From: DATAEE01 sp036258175
GTDB lineage: Bacteria > Acidobacteriota > Vicinamibacteria > Vicinamibacterales > 2-12-FULL-66-21
Length of the DNA stretch: 64,000 bases
Direction of reading: 5' to 3'
Assembly: GCA_036258175.1 (NCBI GenBank)
Contig: DATAEE010000141.1
Span: 62,001 to 126,000, forward strand
Part shown: positions 32,383 to 40,463 of the stretch, piece by piece
Position numbering within the stretch: position 1 is the first letter of the stretch
Layout of the letters: each line of letters starts with the position of its first letter
Translations under genes and position numbers: made by a program
Notes under the pieces: model-generated
Seen by the model: only the letters and a program-made list of their open reading frames with translations
What the model was told of the DNA's origin: nothing
The model's database searches: none

Positions 32383-33974
32383 GTATCGATCTCCCGGTGT
32401 TCGCCGAAGACGCCGCGGAGGGTGTCGGCGATCTCTCCAACCGTCGCGCGGGCCTCGACTGCCGTGACAATCGGCGGCACCAGGTTGTCACCGGCTTTCG
32501 CGGCGGCTGCGATCGCGTCGAGCGACGCCCGCCAGGCGGCGGAGCCGCGCGCCGCCCGAAGCGCTCGGACGCGGGCCACCTGCCGCCGCTCGAGCTCGGG
32601 ATCGATCTGCAGCAGGCCGATCGGAGCGTTTTCGTCGGTCGCAAGCCGGTTGACGCCGACGACGATCTGCTCACCGCGCTCGACCGCCTGCTGCGCCCGG
32701 TACGCGGACTCCTGGATCTCGCGCTGAATCGCACCCGCCTCGATGGCGGCGAGTGTGCCGCCGAGCGTCTGGATGCGTTCGAGCATCGCGCGTGCCTCCG
32801 TCTCGATTGCATCGGTCCGCGCTTCGAGCGCCCACGCGCCGCCCAGCGGGTCGACGGTGTTGGTTGCGCCGGTTTCGTTCGCGATGATCTGTTGCGTCCT
32901 CAGGGCGATGCGCGCCGACTCCTCGGTCGGCAGGGCCAGCGCTTCGTCCCGGCCGTTGCAGTGGAGCGACTGGGTTCCACCCAGGATGGCCGCCATGGCC
33001 TGCAGCGCGACGCGGACGATGTTGTTGTCCGGCTGCTGTGCGGTGAGCGTGCTGCCGGCCGTCTGCGTGTGGAAGCGCAGCTGCTCGGCCCGAGGGTCGG
33101 TTGCGCCGAACCGCTCCCGCATCAACCGCGCCCAGAGCCGGCGAGCGGCGCGGAACTTGGCAACCTCCTCCAGGAAATCGTTGTGCGCCGCGAAAAAGAA
33201 CGAGAGCCGCCTCCCGAGCCGGTTGACGTCGAGTCCCGCCCCCAGTGCCGCTTCAACGTACGCGATGGCGTTCGCAAACGTGAACGCGACTTCCTGCGCG
33301 GCGGTCGATCCCGCCTCGCGGATGTGATAGCCGCTGATCGAAATCGTGTTCCAGTTCGGCAGCTCCCGCTCGCACCACGCGAAGATGTCGGTGACGATAC
33401 GCAGCGATGACCGCGGAGGAAAGATGTACGTGCCGCGCGCGACGTATTCCTTGAGGATGTCGTTCTGGATCGTGCCTGACAGTTGGGCGAGATCCGCGCC
33501 CTGGCGTCTGGCCACGGCGACGTACAGCGCGAGGAGGACGATCGCCGTCGCGTTGATCGTCATCGACGTCGACACGCGGTCGAGCGGGATGGCATCGAAA
33601 AGCTCAGCCATGTCCTCGATGGAGTCGATGGCGACGCCAACGCGGCCGACTTCCCCCTCGGCGAGAGGGTGGTCCGAGTCGTAGCCAATCTGCGTGGGGA
33701 GATCGAAGGCGACGCTGAGGCCGCTCACGCCCTGGGCAAGCAGGTACCGGTAGCGCGCGTTGGATTCGGCGGCGGTCCCGAAGCCCGCGTACTGCCGCAT
33801 CGTCCACAGGCGGCCTCGGTACATCGTCGACTGAATCCCGCGCGTGTACGGAAAGGCACCCGGTTGCCCGAGATCGCGCGCTGGATCCCAGCCCCTGAGG
33901 TCGTCTGGTGTGACGAACGGCCTGCCGTGTGCGACGTGCGGCTTGGTCTGAGCATCTTCGGAGGCCCGCGACAT
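32379..33974 (-). CDS. acyl-CoA (methylmalonyl-CoA) mutase, large catalytic subunit
   Basis: The 531-residue product is the stand-alone catalytic TIM-barrel subunit of a B12-dependent acyl-CoA mutase. Family motifs are TMRQYAGFGTAAESN with the active-site Tyr, GLSVAFDLPTQIGYDSDHP, STSMTIN, and SISGYHIREAGST. AHNDFLEEVAKFRA and QTAGSTLTAQQPDNNIVRV follow. There is no cobalamin-binding domain, so a separate small subunit is required and is not in the window. The likely reaction is methylmalonyl-CoA to succinyl-CoA, though isobutyryl- or ethylmalonyl-CoA mutases look similar. It is the first gene of a three-gene run with two peptide-ABC ATPases, an unusual pairing. Confidence 0.9.
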   Translation of the reverse strand: MSRASEDAQTKPHVAHGRPFVTPDDLRGWDPARDLGQPGAFPYTRGIQSTMYRGRLWTMRQYAGFGTAAESNARYRYLLAQGVSGLSVAFDLPTQIGYDSDHPLAEGEVGRVGVAIDSIEDMAELFDAIPLDRVSTSMTINATAIVLLALYVAVARRQGADLAQLSGTIQNDILKEYVARGTYIFPPRSSLRIVTDIFAWCERELPNWNTISISGYHIREAGSTAAQEVAFTFANAIAYVEAALGAGLDVNRLGRRLSFFFAAHNDFLEEVAKFRAARRLWARLMRERFGATDPRAEQLRFHTQTAGSTLTAQQPDNNIVRVALQAMAAILGGTQSLHCNGRDEALALPTEESARIALRTQQIIANETGATNTVDPLGGAWALEARTDAIETEARAMLERIQTLGGTLAAIEAGAIQREIQESAYRAQQAVERGEQIVVGVNRLATDENAPIGLLQIDPELERRQVARVRALRAARGSAAWRASLDAIAAAAKAGDNLVPPIVTAVEARATVGEIADTLRGVFGEHREIDT

Positions 33975-33998
33975 CGGCCAAATTGTGCCATGGATCCG

Positions 33999-34027
33999 TT
34001 GACACTCGTGAAGTCGGGTCTTACAAT
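33999..34027 (+). promoter_or_regulatory. sigma-70-type promoter for the 34162 gene
   Basis: TTGACA at 33999-34004 and TACAAT at 34022-34027 are separated by exactly 17 bases. Transcription should begin near 34034, leaving about 128 bases of leader before the ATG at 34162. The region is otherwise the divergent gap next to the mutase gene start. Confidence 0.75.
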
Positions 34028-34161
34028 GACGTCAGCTCCACCGACCCACTCCCCATGAGCAACTTTAGGCGGCCGATCTCTGCTCGCGCATCCTCAGCCG
34101 ACAGTTCTGGATCGGCGATCGCCCCGGTTTCCCAGCGCCGGCGGCTGTGAGGAGGTCCCGC

Positions 34162-34470
34162 ATGGATGACGCCGTGAACCGGTTGGCCCGTGAGCTGGCC
34201 GACGCGATTGCCGCCGCGGTGGCGGAAGATCCACGCGTCGAGGCGTGCCGGGAGCGCGCGCGCGCTGCCGGATACGAAATGAAGGTATCGCTCGAGGCCA
34301 CCGTCGGATTTGCAAGCCGCTCGACACCGGGCGCACTGCAGCAGGTGGGACCGAATGCCCGCGCGCTTGCGCCGCGCCGCGCGCTCGAAATGAGCGCGAC
34401 GGATCGGCGCTTCCTTCGTTCGCTTCGGATCGCAGCCGACGAGTCGGCTGAAAAGAAAGAAGTCGAGTAA
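34162..34470 (+). CDS. conserved small protein of unknown function
   Basis: The 102-residue soluble protein has an acidic helical N-terminus (MDDAVNRLARELADAIAAAV) and a middle strand pair (YEMKVSLEATVGF). It ends with SATDRRFLRSLRIAADE and a Lys/Glu-rich tail. I recognise no domain. GAGGAGGT six bases before the ATG is a near-perfect Shine-Dalgarno site, and a strong promoter lies upstream, so it should be well expressed. The segment AAAGAAGTCGAGTA is directly duplicated across the stop codon, giving two in-frame-looking ends. It converges on gpmI. Confidence 0.7.
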   Translation: MDDAVNRLARELADAIAAAVAEDPRVEACRERARAAGYEMKVSLEATVGFASRSTPGALQQVGPNARALAPRRALEMSATDRRFLRSLRIAADESAEKKEVE

Positions 34471-34486
34471 AAAGAAGTCGAGTAGC

Positions 34487-34507
34487 GTAGCCCTTCAGGG
34501 CGGCTAC
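34487..34507. terminator. short hairpin between convergent genes
   Basis: GTAGCC and GGCTAC pair around CTTCAGGGC, with no T-tract. The same core word, GCCCTTnAGGGC, forms a hairpin at 61296-61307 between purE and mtaB. It overlaps the gpmI stop and may be a weak bidirectional terminator or a repeat fragment. Confidence 0.4.
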
Positions 34508-36039
34508 AGCCTCAGATCGGAGCCGGTCATCTCGGTGGCCGGCTCCAATCCCAACAATCCCAGAATTGTCGGCGCCACGTCGCGGAGCGATCCGTCGCGC
34601 AACCGGCGGCCGCGCGCTTGATCGTCGACGAGGATGATTGGAACGGGGTTCGACGTGTGGGCCGTGTGCGGGGCGTTCAGCTCGGTGTCCCACATCTGCT
34701 CGGCGTTTCCGTGGTCAGCGGTTACCAGCAGAATGCCGCCCGCCTGCTGGACCGCCGTGGCGATCCGTCCGAGGCACGCGTCGAGCGTCTGCACCGCGGC
34801 GATCGCGGCATCGAGCCGCCCGGTGTGCCCGACCATGTCGGCGTTAGCGAAGTTGCAGATGACCGCCGCATGACGCCGCTGCTCGATATCGGCGACGAGC
34901 GCGTTGGTGATCCCGACCGCACTCATCTCCGGCTTCAGGTCGTAGGTTGCCACCTTCGGCGATGGCACCAGGAGCCGTTCCTCGCCCTTGTACGGCCGCT
35001 CCTCCCCGCAGTTGAAGAAATAGGTGACATGCGCGTACTTTTCCGTCTCCGCCAGCCGGAGGTTGGGAACGCCGTACGACTGGAGCACTTCGGCGAGGCT
35101 GCCGCTGAACTGATCCGTCGTGAAGGCGACCGGCAGGTTGTACGTCTGGTCGTATTCCGTCATCGTCGTGCAGGCCACGTGCGGGTGCTCGACCCGGTCG
35201 AAGCCTGTGAACTCGTCGAAGGCGATGGCGCTGGTGATTTGCCGCATCCGGTCGGCCCGGAAATTGAAAAGAATGACTGAGTCGTCTGCCTCGAAACGGC
35301 CTATCGCGCCGTCATTGGCGTCCGTGATCAGGCACGGCCTGATGAACTCATCCGTAACCCCCGAAGCGTACGACCGCTCGATGATCTCGCTCGACGACCG
35401 GCCTCGATCCACGTCCCGGCCACGAACGATTGCGTCGTAGGCGAGCTTCGTGCGATCCCACCGTCTGTCGCGATCCATCGCAAAGTAGCGGCCGGACACG
35501 CTCGCGATCCGGCCCGTGCCGGAGCGGCGGAGCACGTCCTCGAGCTCTCCGGCGTAGCCGCGCCCTCCGGTCGGCGAGGTGTCGCGCCCATCGGTGATCA
35601 CGTGCACGAAGAGGCGCTGAACCTTCCTTCGTGACGCCATGTGAACGAGCGCGTACAGGTGCCGCGTATGGCTGTGCACGCCACCGTCGGACATCAGGCC
35701 GACGAGATGAAGGGCGTGCCGGTCGCCGCCGCACCGATCCATGGCGGCAACGAGCGTCGGATTCGTAAAGAAGTCGCCGTCAATGATGCTCTTGTCGATC
35801 CGGGTGAGGTCCTGATAGACCACACGGCCTGCACCCATGTTCATGTGGCCGACCTCGGAGTTGCCCATCTGCCCGGCGGGCAGACCGACGGCTTCGCCGG
35901 ACGCCACGAGCCGCGCGTGCGGATACCGGTCGATGAGCGCGTCGTACACGGGCTTCTGCGCGAGCGCAATGGCGTTGTGCTCACGTTCGGGTCGAAGCCC
36001 CCACCCGTCGAGAACGACGAGAACGAGCGGGCTACGCAT
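34504..36039 (-). CDS. gpmI: 2,3-bisphosphoglycerate-independent phosphoglycerate mutase
   Basis: The enzyme interconverts 3- and 2-phosphoglycerate without a cofactor, using two Mn ions. The 511 residues start with LVLVVLDGWG (metal Asp), and the phosphoserine nucleophile S61 sits in GNSEVGH. HVITDGRDTSPTGG, RADRMRQI, NFANADMVGHTG and TADHGNAEQM carry the other metal and substrate residues. Length is typical. The ATG at 36039 overlaps the end of eno by 8 bases; the longer frame is an eno shadow. The gene closes the cyclase-glgC-eno-gpmI run. Confidence 0.95.
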   Translation of the reverse strand: MRSPLVLVVLDGWGLRPEREHNAIALAQKPVYDALIDRYPHARLVASGEAVGLPAGQMGNSEVGHMNMGAGRVVYQDLTRIDKSIIDGDFFTNPTLVAAMDRCGGDRHALHLVGLMSDGGVHSHTRHLYALVHMASRRKVQRLFVHVITDGRDTSPTGGRGYAGELEDVLRRSGTGRIASVSGRYFAMDRDRRWDRTKLAYDAIVRGRDVDRGRSSSEIIERSYASGVTDEFIRPCLITDANDGAIGRFEADDSVILFNFRADRMRQITSAIAFDEFTGFDRVEHPHVACTTMTEYDQTYNLPVAFTTDQFSGSLAEVLQSYGVPNLRLAETEKYAHVTYFFNCGEERPYKGEERLLVPSPKVATYDLKPEMSAVGITNALVADIEQRRHAAVICNFANADMVGHTGRLDAAIAAVQTLDACLGRIATAVQQAGGILLVTADHGNAEQMWDTELNAPHTAHTSNPVPIILVDDQARGRRLRDGSLRDVAPTILGLLGLEPATEMTGSDLRL

Positions 36040-37315
36040 TGAGTTGCTTGATGGCGCTACGGCCGGCGTAGGTGGCGCGCGATCCCAGCTCCTCTTCGAT
36101 TCGGAGAAGCTGGTTGTACTTCGCCACACGATCACTCCGGCTCGCCGAACCGGTCTTGATCTGGCCGACGCCGGTCGCCACCGCCAGATCGGCGATTGTG
36201 GTGTCTTCGGTCTCACCCGATCGGTGTGACATGACGCTCGCGTACCCCGCCGCGGTCGCCATCGCGACGGCATCGAGAGTTTCGGTCACGGTGCCGATCT
36301 GATTGAGCTTGACGAGCAGTGCATTGGCGACCTTCTCGCGGATTCCGCGCTCGAGGATCGCGGGGTTCGTGACGAACACGTCGTCGCCGACGAGCTGGAC
36401 GCGAGATCCGAGCGCTTGCGTCAGCGCCTGCCAGCCCGCCCAATCGCCTTCGGCGACGCCATCCTCGATCGAAATGATGGGATACTCCGTGGTCCACTCC
36501 TCGTACATCTTCACCATCTCGTCGGCTCCGCGCGTCTTGTCGCCGGACTTCCTGAAGACGTACTCGCCACCCTCGTAGAACTCGCTCGACGCCACGTCGA
36601 GCGCGAGGTAGACCGTGTCGCCGGCGGTGTAGCCCGCCTGCCGCACCGCCTCGAGGACGATCTCGACCGCCTCTCGGTTCGATTTCAGATTGGGGGCAAA
36701 GCCTCCTTCGTCGCCGACTCCGGTCGCGAGCCCATGCTTCTTCAGGATGCCGCGCAGCGTGTGGAAGATCTCGACCCCCGCACGAAACGCCTCCGAAAAC
36801 GACGGGAAGCCGACCGGCATGACCATGAACTCCTGGAAGTCCACGTTCGTGTCGGCATGCGCGCCGCCATTGAGGATGTTGAGCATTGGCGTCGGAAGAA
36901 TCGAGGAACCGGTCCCCGCAATCGACGCATACAACGGCTTCTTCTGCGCCGCCGCGAGAGCCTTGGCCAGCGCCATCGAGACGGCAAGGATCGCGTTCGC
37001 ACCCAGCCGTCCCTTCGCCGGAGTGCCGTCGAGCGCGATCATCGTCCCGTCGACGGCGCGCTGGTCAGCGGCCTGACCCTTCAACGCGTAGGCGATCTCC
37101 CCGTTGACGTGGTCGACCGCCTTGCGCACGCCCTTGCCGAAATAACGCTTCTTGTCGCCGTCGCGCAGTTCGAGCGCTTCACGCTCGCCGGTCGACGCTC
37201 CGGAAGGGACCGCCGCGCGGCCGAATGCACCGCCGCTCAGGGTGACATCCGCTTCGACAGTCGGATTCCCACGGGAATCCAGAATTTCCCGTCCGCGTAC
37301 TCGCTCGATGTTCAT
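36032..37315 (-). CDS. eno: enolase
   Basis: The enzyme dehydrates 2-phosphoglycerate to phosphoenolpyruvate. The 427 residues carry the family landmarks: GREILDSRGNPTVE, GAxTGEREALELRDGD-like substrate loop, and NGGAHADTNVDFQEFM with the flexible-loop His. SIEDG, VGDDVFVTN and the catalytic Lys in LLVKLNQIGT follow, with SHRSGETEDTTIADLAV near the end. It lies 6 bases after glgC and overlaps gpmI, coupling two consecutive steps of lower glycolysis in one message. Confidence 0.97.
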   Translation of the reverse strand: MNIERVRGREILDSRGNPTVEADVTLSGGAFGRAAVPSGASTGEREALELRDGDKKRYFGKGVRKAVDHVNGEIAYALKGQAADQRAVDGTMIALDGTPAKGRLGANAILAVSMALAKALAAAQKKPLYASIAGTGSSILPTPMLNILNGGAHADTNVDFQEFMVMPVGFPSFSEAFRAGVEIFHTLRGILKKHGLATGVGDEGGFAPNLKSNREAVEIVLEAVRQAGYTAGDTVYLALDVASSEFYEGGEYVFRKSGDKTRGADEMVKMYEEWTTEYPIISIEDGVAEGDWAGWQALTQALGSRVQLVGDDVFVTNPAILERGIREKVANALLVKLNQIGTVTETLDAVAMATAAGYASVMSHRSGETEDTTIADLAVATGVGQIKTGSASRSDRVAKYNQLLRIEEELGSRATYAGRSAIKQLNA

Positions 37316-37321
37316 GCATCC

Positions 37322-38602
37322 TCAGTTTCCGGCGCCCCGCGCGTCTGCGACCTGTTCAATCCGCAGTTGATCGTCCGGTACGGGCCCGGTGAGCGGTTCC
37401 TCATCCTTCGTGACGATGACGACGCCTTTCTCGGTGACCGTGTGGCGGCGCCGATCCTCCTCGGAGTTGACGCCAATGAGCGCCGCCCGGGGGATCACCA
37501 CGTCGCGGTCGATGATGGCGCGCCTCACGCGTGCGTGCCGACCGACGCGGACCCCGGGCATCAGGATGCTGTCTTCGATCTGGCAGAAGCTGTGGACGCG
37601 CACGTTGGGACAGAGGACGCTTCCCGCGATCCGGCTTCCGGAGATGATGCAGCCGGACGAAATGATTGAATCGAGCGCGCGGCCGCAGCGATCATCGTCG
37701 GCAAACACAAACTTCGCCGGCGGCGCCTGCACCTGCCACGTCCGCAGCGGCCATTCGGGATCGTAAAGGTTGAACTCCGGCGCGACGTGGCAGAGGTCCA
37801 TGTTGGCCTCGTAGTACGCGTCCAGCGTTCCAATATCGCGCCAGTACTTGGCCGCTTTCTTGTTCTCGTCGTAGAACCGGTAGGCAATCACCGGCGCCGA
37901 CCCGGCCACGAGCGACGGGATGATGTCACGGCCGAAGTCGTGCGAGGTCGCGCGTGCGGCGTCGGCCTCGAGCGCGTCCTGCAGGATGTCCATGGTGAAG
38001 ATGTAGATGCCCATCGACGCGAGCACCTGATCGTCCGCCGGTCCGAGCTCGTCGGGCCTTGGCTTCTCCAGGAAGCCGACAACGCAGTCGTTCGCATCCG
38101 TCCGGATGATGCCAAACCGTTCTGCCTCGTCGCGGGAGACTTCGATCGTCGCGATCGTTGCCGCCGCCTTGCGTTCCTGATGAAACCGCAGCATCTTGCC
38201 GTAGTCCATCTTGTAGACGTGATCGCCCGAGAGCACGATCAGGTAGCGCGGCTCCTCGCGCAGGATCGAATACAGGTTCTGATAGACCGCGTCCGCCGTC
38301 CCCAGGTACCAGTGCTCGCCGACGCGCTTCTGCGGATGCAAGATCTCGATGAACTCCCCCAGCTCCTCCGCGACGATGTTCCAGCCCATGCGAATGTGCC
38401 GGCTGAGCGACAGCGACTTGTACTGCATCGCGATGAAAATCCGCCGCAGGCCGGAGTTGAGGCAGTTGCTGAGCGTGAAATCGATGATGCGGTACGGGCC
38501 GCCGAAATAGACTGCCGGCTTCGCCCGTTCCTTGGTCAGCGGATACAGCCGCTCGCCGACGCCGCCGGCGAGCACGATCACGAGCGCGTCGTCGACCGTC
38601 AC
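37322..38602 (-). CDS. glgC: glucose-1-phosphate adenylyltransferase
   Basis: The enzyme makes ADP-glucose for glycogen from glucose 1-phosphate and ATP. The 426 residues have the catalytic N-terminal fold (LAGGVGERLYPLTKERAKPAV, YRIIDFTLSNCLNSG, LSGDHVYKMDY). The substrate site EKP and a C-terminal left-handed beta helix (SGCIISGSRIAGSVLCPNVRV) complete it. The start is a GTG one base after the stop of the cyclase gene. Its pairing with eno and gpmI would coordinate storage and glycolysis. No glgA or glgB is in the window. Confidence 0.95.
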   Translation of the reverse strand: MTVDDALVIVLAGGVGERLYPLTKERAKPAVYFGGPYRIIDFTLSNCLNSGLRRIFIAMQYKSLSLSRHIRMGWNIVAEELGEFIEILHPQKRVGEHWYLGTADAVYQNLYSILREEPRYLIVLSGDHVYKMDYGKMLRFHQERKAAATIATIEVSRDEAERFGIIRTDANDCVVGFLEKPRPDELGPADDQVLASMGIYIFTMDILQDALEADAARATSHDFGRDIIPSLVAGSAPVIAYRFYDENKKAAKYWRDIGTLDAYYEANMDLCHVAPEFNLYDPEWPLRTWQVQAPPAKFVFADDDRCGRALDSIISSGCIISGSRIAGSVLCPNVRVHSFCQIEDSILMPGVRVGRHARVRRAIIDRDVVIPRAALIGVNSEEDRRRHTVTEKGVVIVTKDEEPLTGPVPDDQLRIEQVADARGAGN

Positions 38603-38603
38603 G

Positions 38604-39233
38604 TCAGGACTCGCGCCGCAAGATCACGCGGGCCGGTGCGCCGTCAGCGCCCATCACGCGAACTGGCAGACAGATGACTTCGTAAGGGCCCGGTTCGGCC
38701 GACGAGAGATCGAGGCCCTCCACAATGACGACGCCTGACGAAAGCAGCGCTTTGTGCGCGGGCGCGCCCGGTTTCCGGTACTCCTCGATCGACAGGTAAT
38801 CGATCCCGACCAGCTGCACGCCGGCGTCGACGAGTGCGCGCGCGGCCTCCTCGGTGAGAAACACGAAATCTGAGCGGAACTGCGGCGTTCCCCAGAACGT
38901 CGAGTTCCGCGTCTTGAAGAGGATGCGCGTGGATCCCTGCAGCGCGTCGCCGTCGACGTGCCGCGGCTCGATCGCGCGGTCCGTGTCGACCGCGACCACC
39001 CGTGCGGGTCCGATCAGCGCGTCGATCGGCACCTGATCAAGCGTGGGCGCGCCATCGATCATGTGCCTGGGCGCGTCGATGTGGGTCCCCGTGTGGGTGC
39101 CCAGCGTGAGGCGGGAGACATTCGAGCTCGCCCCGGCCGCGATCTGCTTCACCGGCGTCAAATCGAAGGGTGGATTGGACGGCCAGATCGGCAGTCGGGC
39201 GTCGAGCGGGAGACTGACATCCAGAAGTGGCAT
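38604..39233 (-). CDS. cyclase family protein (kynurenine formamidase-like hydrolase)
   Basis: The 209-residue product has the cyclase/KynB metal signature GTHTGTHIDAPRH (about 45-57). DVSLPLDARLPIWP lies at the start, and FLTEEAARALVDAGVQLVGID in the second half. Members hydrolyse formylkynurenine, isatin or related amides with Mn or Zn. Without other tryptophan catabolic genes nearby, the substrate is unresolved. It is the first gene of the minus-strand run into glgC, and it is divergent from the secreted protein gene at 39344. Confidence 0.87.
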   Translation of the reverse strand: MPLLDVSLPLDARLPIWPSNPPFDLTPVKQIAAGASSNVSRLTLGTHTGTHIDAPRHMIDGAPTLDQVPIDALIGPARVVAVDTDRAIEPRHVDGDALQGSTRILFKTRNSTFWGTPQFRSDFVFLTEEAARALVDAGVQLVGIDYLSIEEYRKPGAPAHKALLSSGVVIVEGLDLSSAEPGPYEVICLPVRVMGADGAPARVILRRES

Positions 39234-39287
39234 CGGGCCCGTCCAGGGGACCCCGGATATTATCAGAAACTGCCCACTGTCAATGGT

Positions 39288-39316
39288 TTGACTTGATTAG
39301 ACGCGTCGCCTATGAT
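39288..39316 (+). promoter_or_regulatory. sigma-70-type promoter for the 39344 gene
   Basis: TTGACT (39288-39293) and TATGAT (39311-39316) are 17 bases apart. The expected start is near 39323, about 20 bases before the ATG at 39344, whose GGAG lies in the leader. Confidence 0.7.
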
Positions 39317-39343
39317 CGGCCAGATACTCGACCGGAGCGCCTG

Positions 39344-40417
39344 ATGAACCCCTCCCTCAGCAGACGCAAGGCCTTGGCGATCGTCGCGGCTGCCCTTGTG
39401 TGCGGTACGGCCTACGCCGGAACGCAGAAAAAAGACGACAAGAAACAGCAGGAAGCGCAGCAGCGAGAGGCCCAAGCCCTCGCGAAAGCCGTCGACGCAG
39501 CGGTCGCCGGGCAGCCCGCGCCTTCCGATGTCCCGGTACAGTTCCAGAACGATTTCCTCAAGGCGCAGGACGGGATGATCTACATCCCGTTCACGTTGAC
39601 CGTTGACGCGGCGAAACTGCCAGCTCAGTCGGTGGCTCTCTACATTCGTGCGATGTCGCGCGGCGGCGCCGCTGCCGCGCCGCCCGCAGAGGAGAAGAAG
39701 AAAGACGACAAGAAGAAAGACAAGGACGCCTCGCAGTACCCGTTCGAGGGCCTCCATCTTGTCGACCTGAAAGCTCAAGCGGGAGAGCCGGTTCGCCTCA
39801 GCCGCGCGTTGCTGCTTCCAGGCGGCGACTACGATCTTTACCTCGCGTTGAAGGAGCGTGCGCCGGGCGAGTCGAAGGACGCGAAGAATGCGCCGCCGCA
39901 GAAGATGACCGTGCTCAAGCAGCCGATCACGGTCCCGAACTTCTGGAATGGTGAACTGTCGACGAGCAGCGTCATCATCGCGGACAAGGCGGAGCCGCTG
40001 AGTGCGGCATTGACGCCCGAGCAGCAGACCGAGCGCCCCTACGCGCTGGGGTCGTTCGAGATTACGCCCGCAGCCGACACGCGCTTCGGCAAGAAGGAAG
40101 AACTGCTCATTTTTCTGCAAATTTACAATACTGGAATGACGCCCGAGGGCAAGCCGAACCTCGAAGTAGAGTACAATTTCTACACGAAGACCAGCGACGC
40201 CGAGAAGTTCTTTAACAAGACGCCGATGCAGCCGCTGAACGCGGAGAAACTGCCGCCCGGCTTCGACGTCAAGGCAGGCCACCAGATCATGGCGGCCCAG
40301 GGCATTCCGCTCGAGGGGTTTCCGGAGGGGGACTACCGGGTCGAGATCAAGATTTCGGACAAGATTTCGGGGAAGTCGATCTCTCGCTCCGCGGCGTTCA
40401 CGGTCGTCGGGTCCTGA
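39344..40417 (+). CDS. secreted protein of unknown function with Lys/Asp-rich linkers
   Basis: The 357-residue product begins with an Arg-containing signal peptide (MNPSLSRRKALAIVAAALVCGTAYAG). A charged KKDDKK stretch and an Ala/Gln-rich helix follow. Two beta-sandwich-like regions (about 65-215 and 230-355) are separated by a second KKKDDKKKDKD run. The second ends GFPEGDYRVEIKISDKISGKSISRSAAFTVV, a pattern common in Ig-like or macroglobulin-type domains. I recognise no named family. The ATG at 39344 fits the promoter and signal peptide. It is followed 46 bases later by the outer-membrane barrel gene on the same strand. Confidence 0.7.
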   Translation: MNPSLSRRKALAIVAAALVCGTAYAGTQKKDDKKQQEAQQREAQALAKAVDAAVAGQPAPSDVPVQFQNDFLKAQDGMIYIPFTLTVDAAKLPAQSVALYIRAMSRGGAAAAPPAEEKKKDDKKKDKDASQYPFEGLHLVDLKAQAGEPVRLSRALLLPGGDYDLYLALKERAPGESKDAKNAPPQKMTVLKQPITVPNFWNGELSTSSVIIADKAEPLSAALTPEQQTERPYALGSFEITPAADTRFGKKEELLIFLQIYNTGMTPEGKPNLEVEYNFYTKTSDAEKFFNKTPMQPLNAEKLPPGFDVKAGHQIMAAQGIPLEGFPEGDYRVEIKISDKISGKSISRSAAFTVVGS

Positions 40418-40463
40418 CGCTCGGCTCCCTGCAGGTTTCGCGACCTGCGCGACGGAGAAAGTT

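Noticed and set aside
39227..39343. Upstream extension of the secreted protein at 39344
   Set aside because: The extension contains the promoter hexamers and the divergent cyclase start region. The signal peptide begins at ATG 39344.
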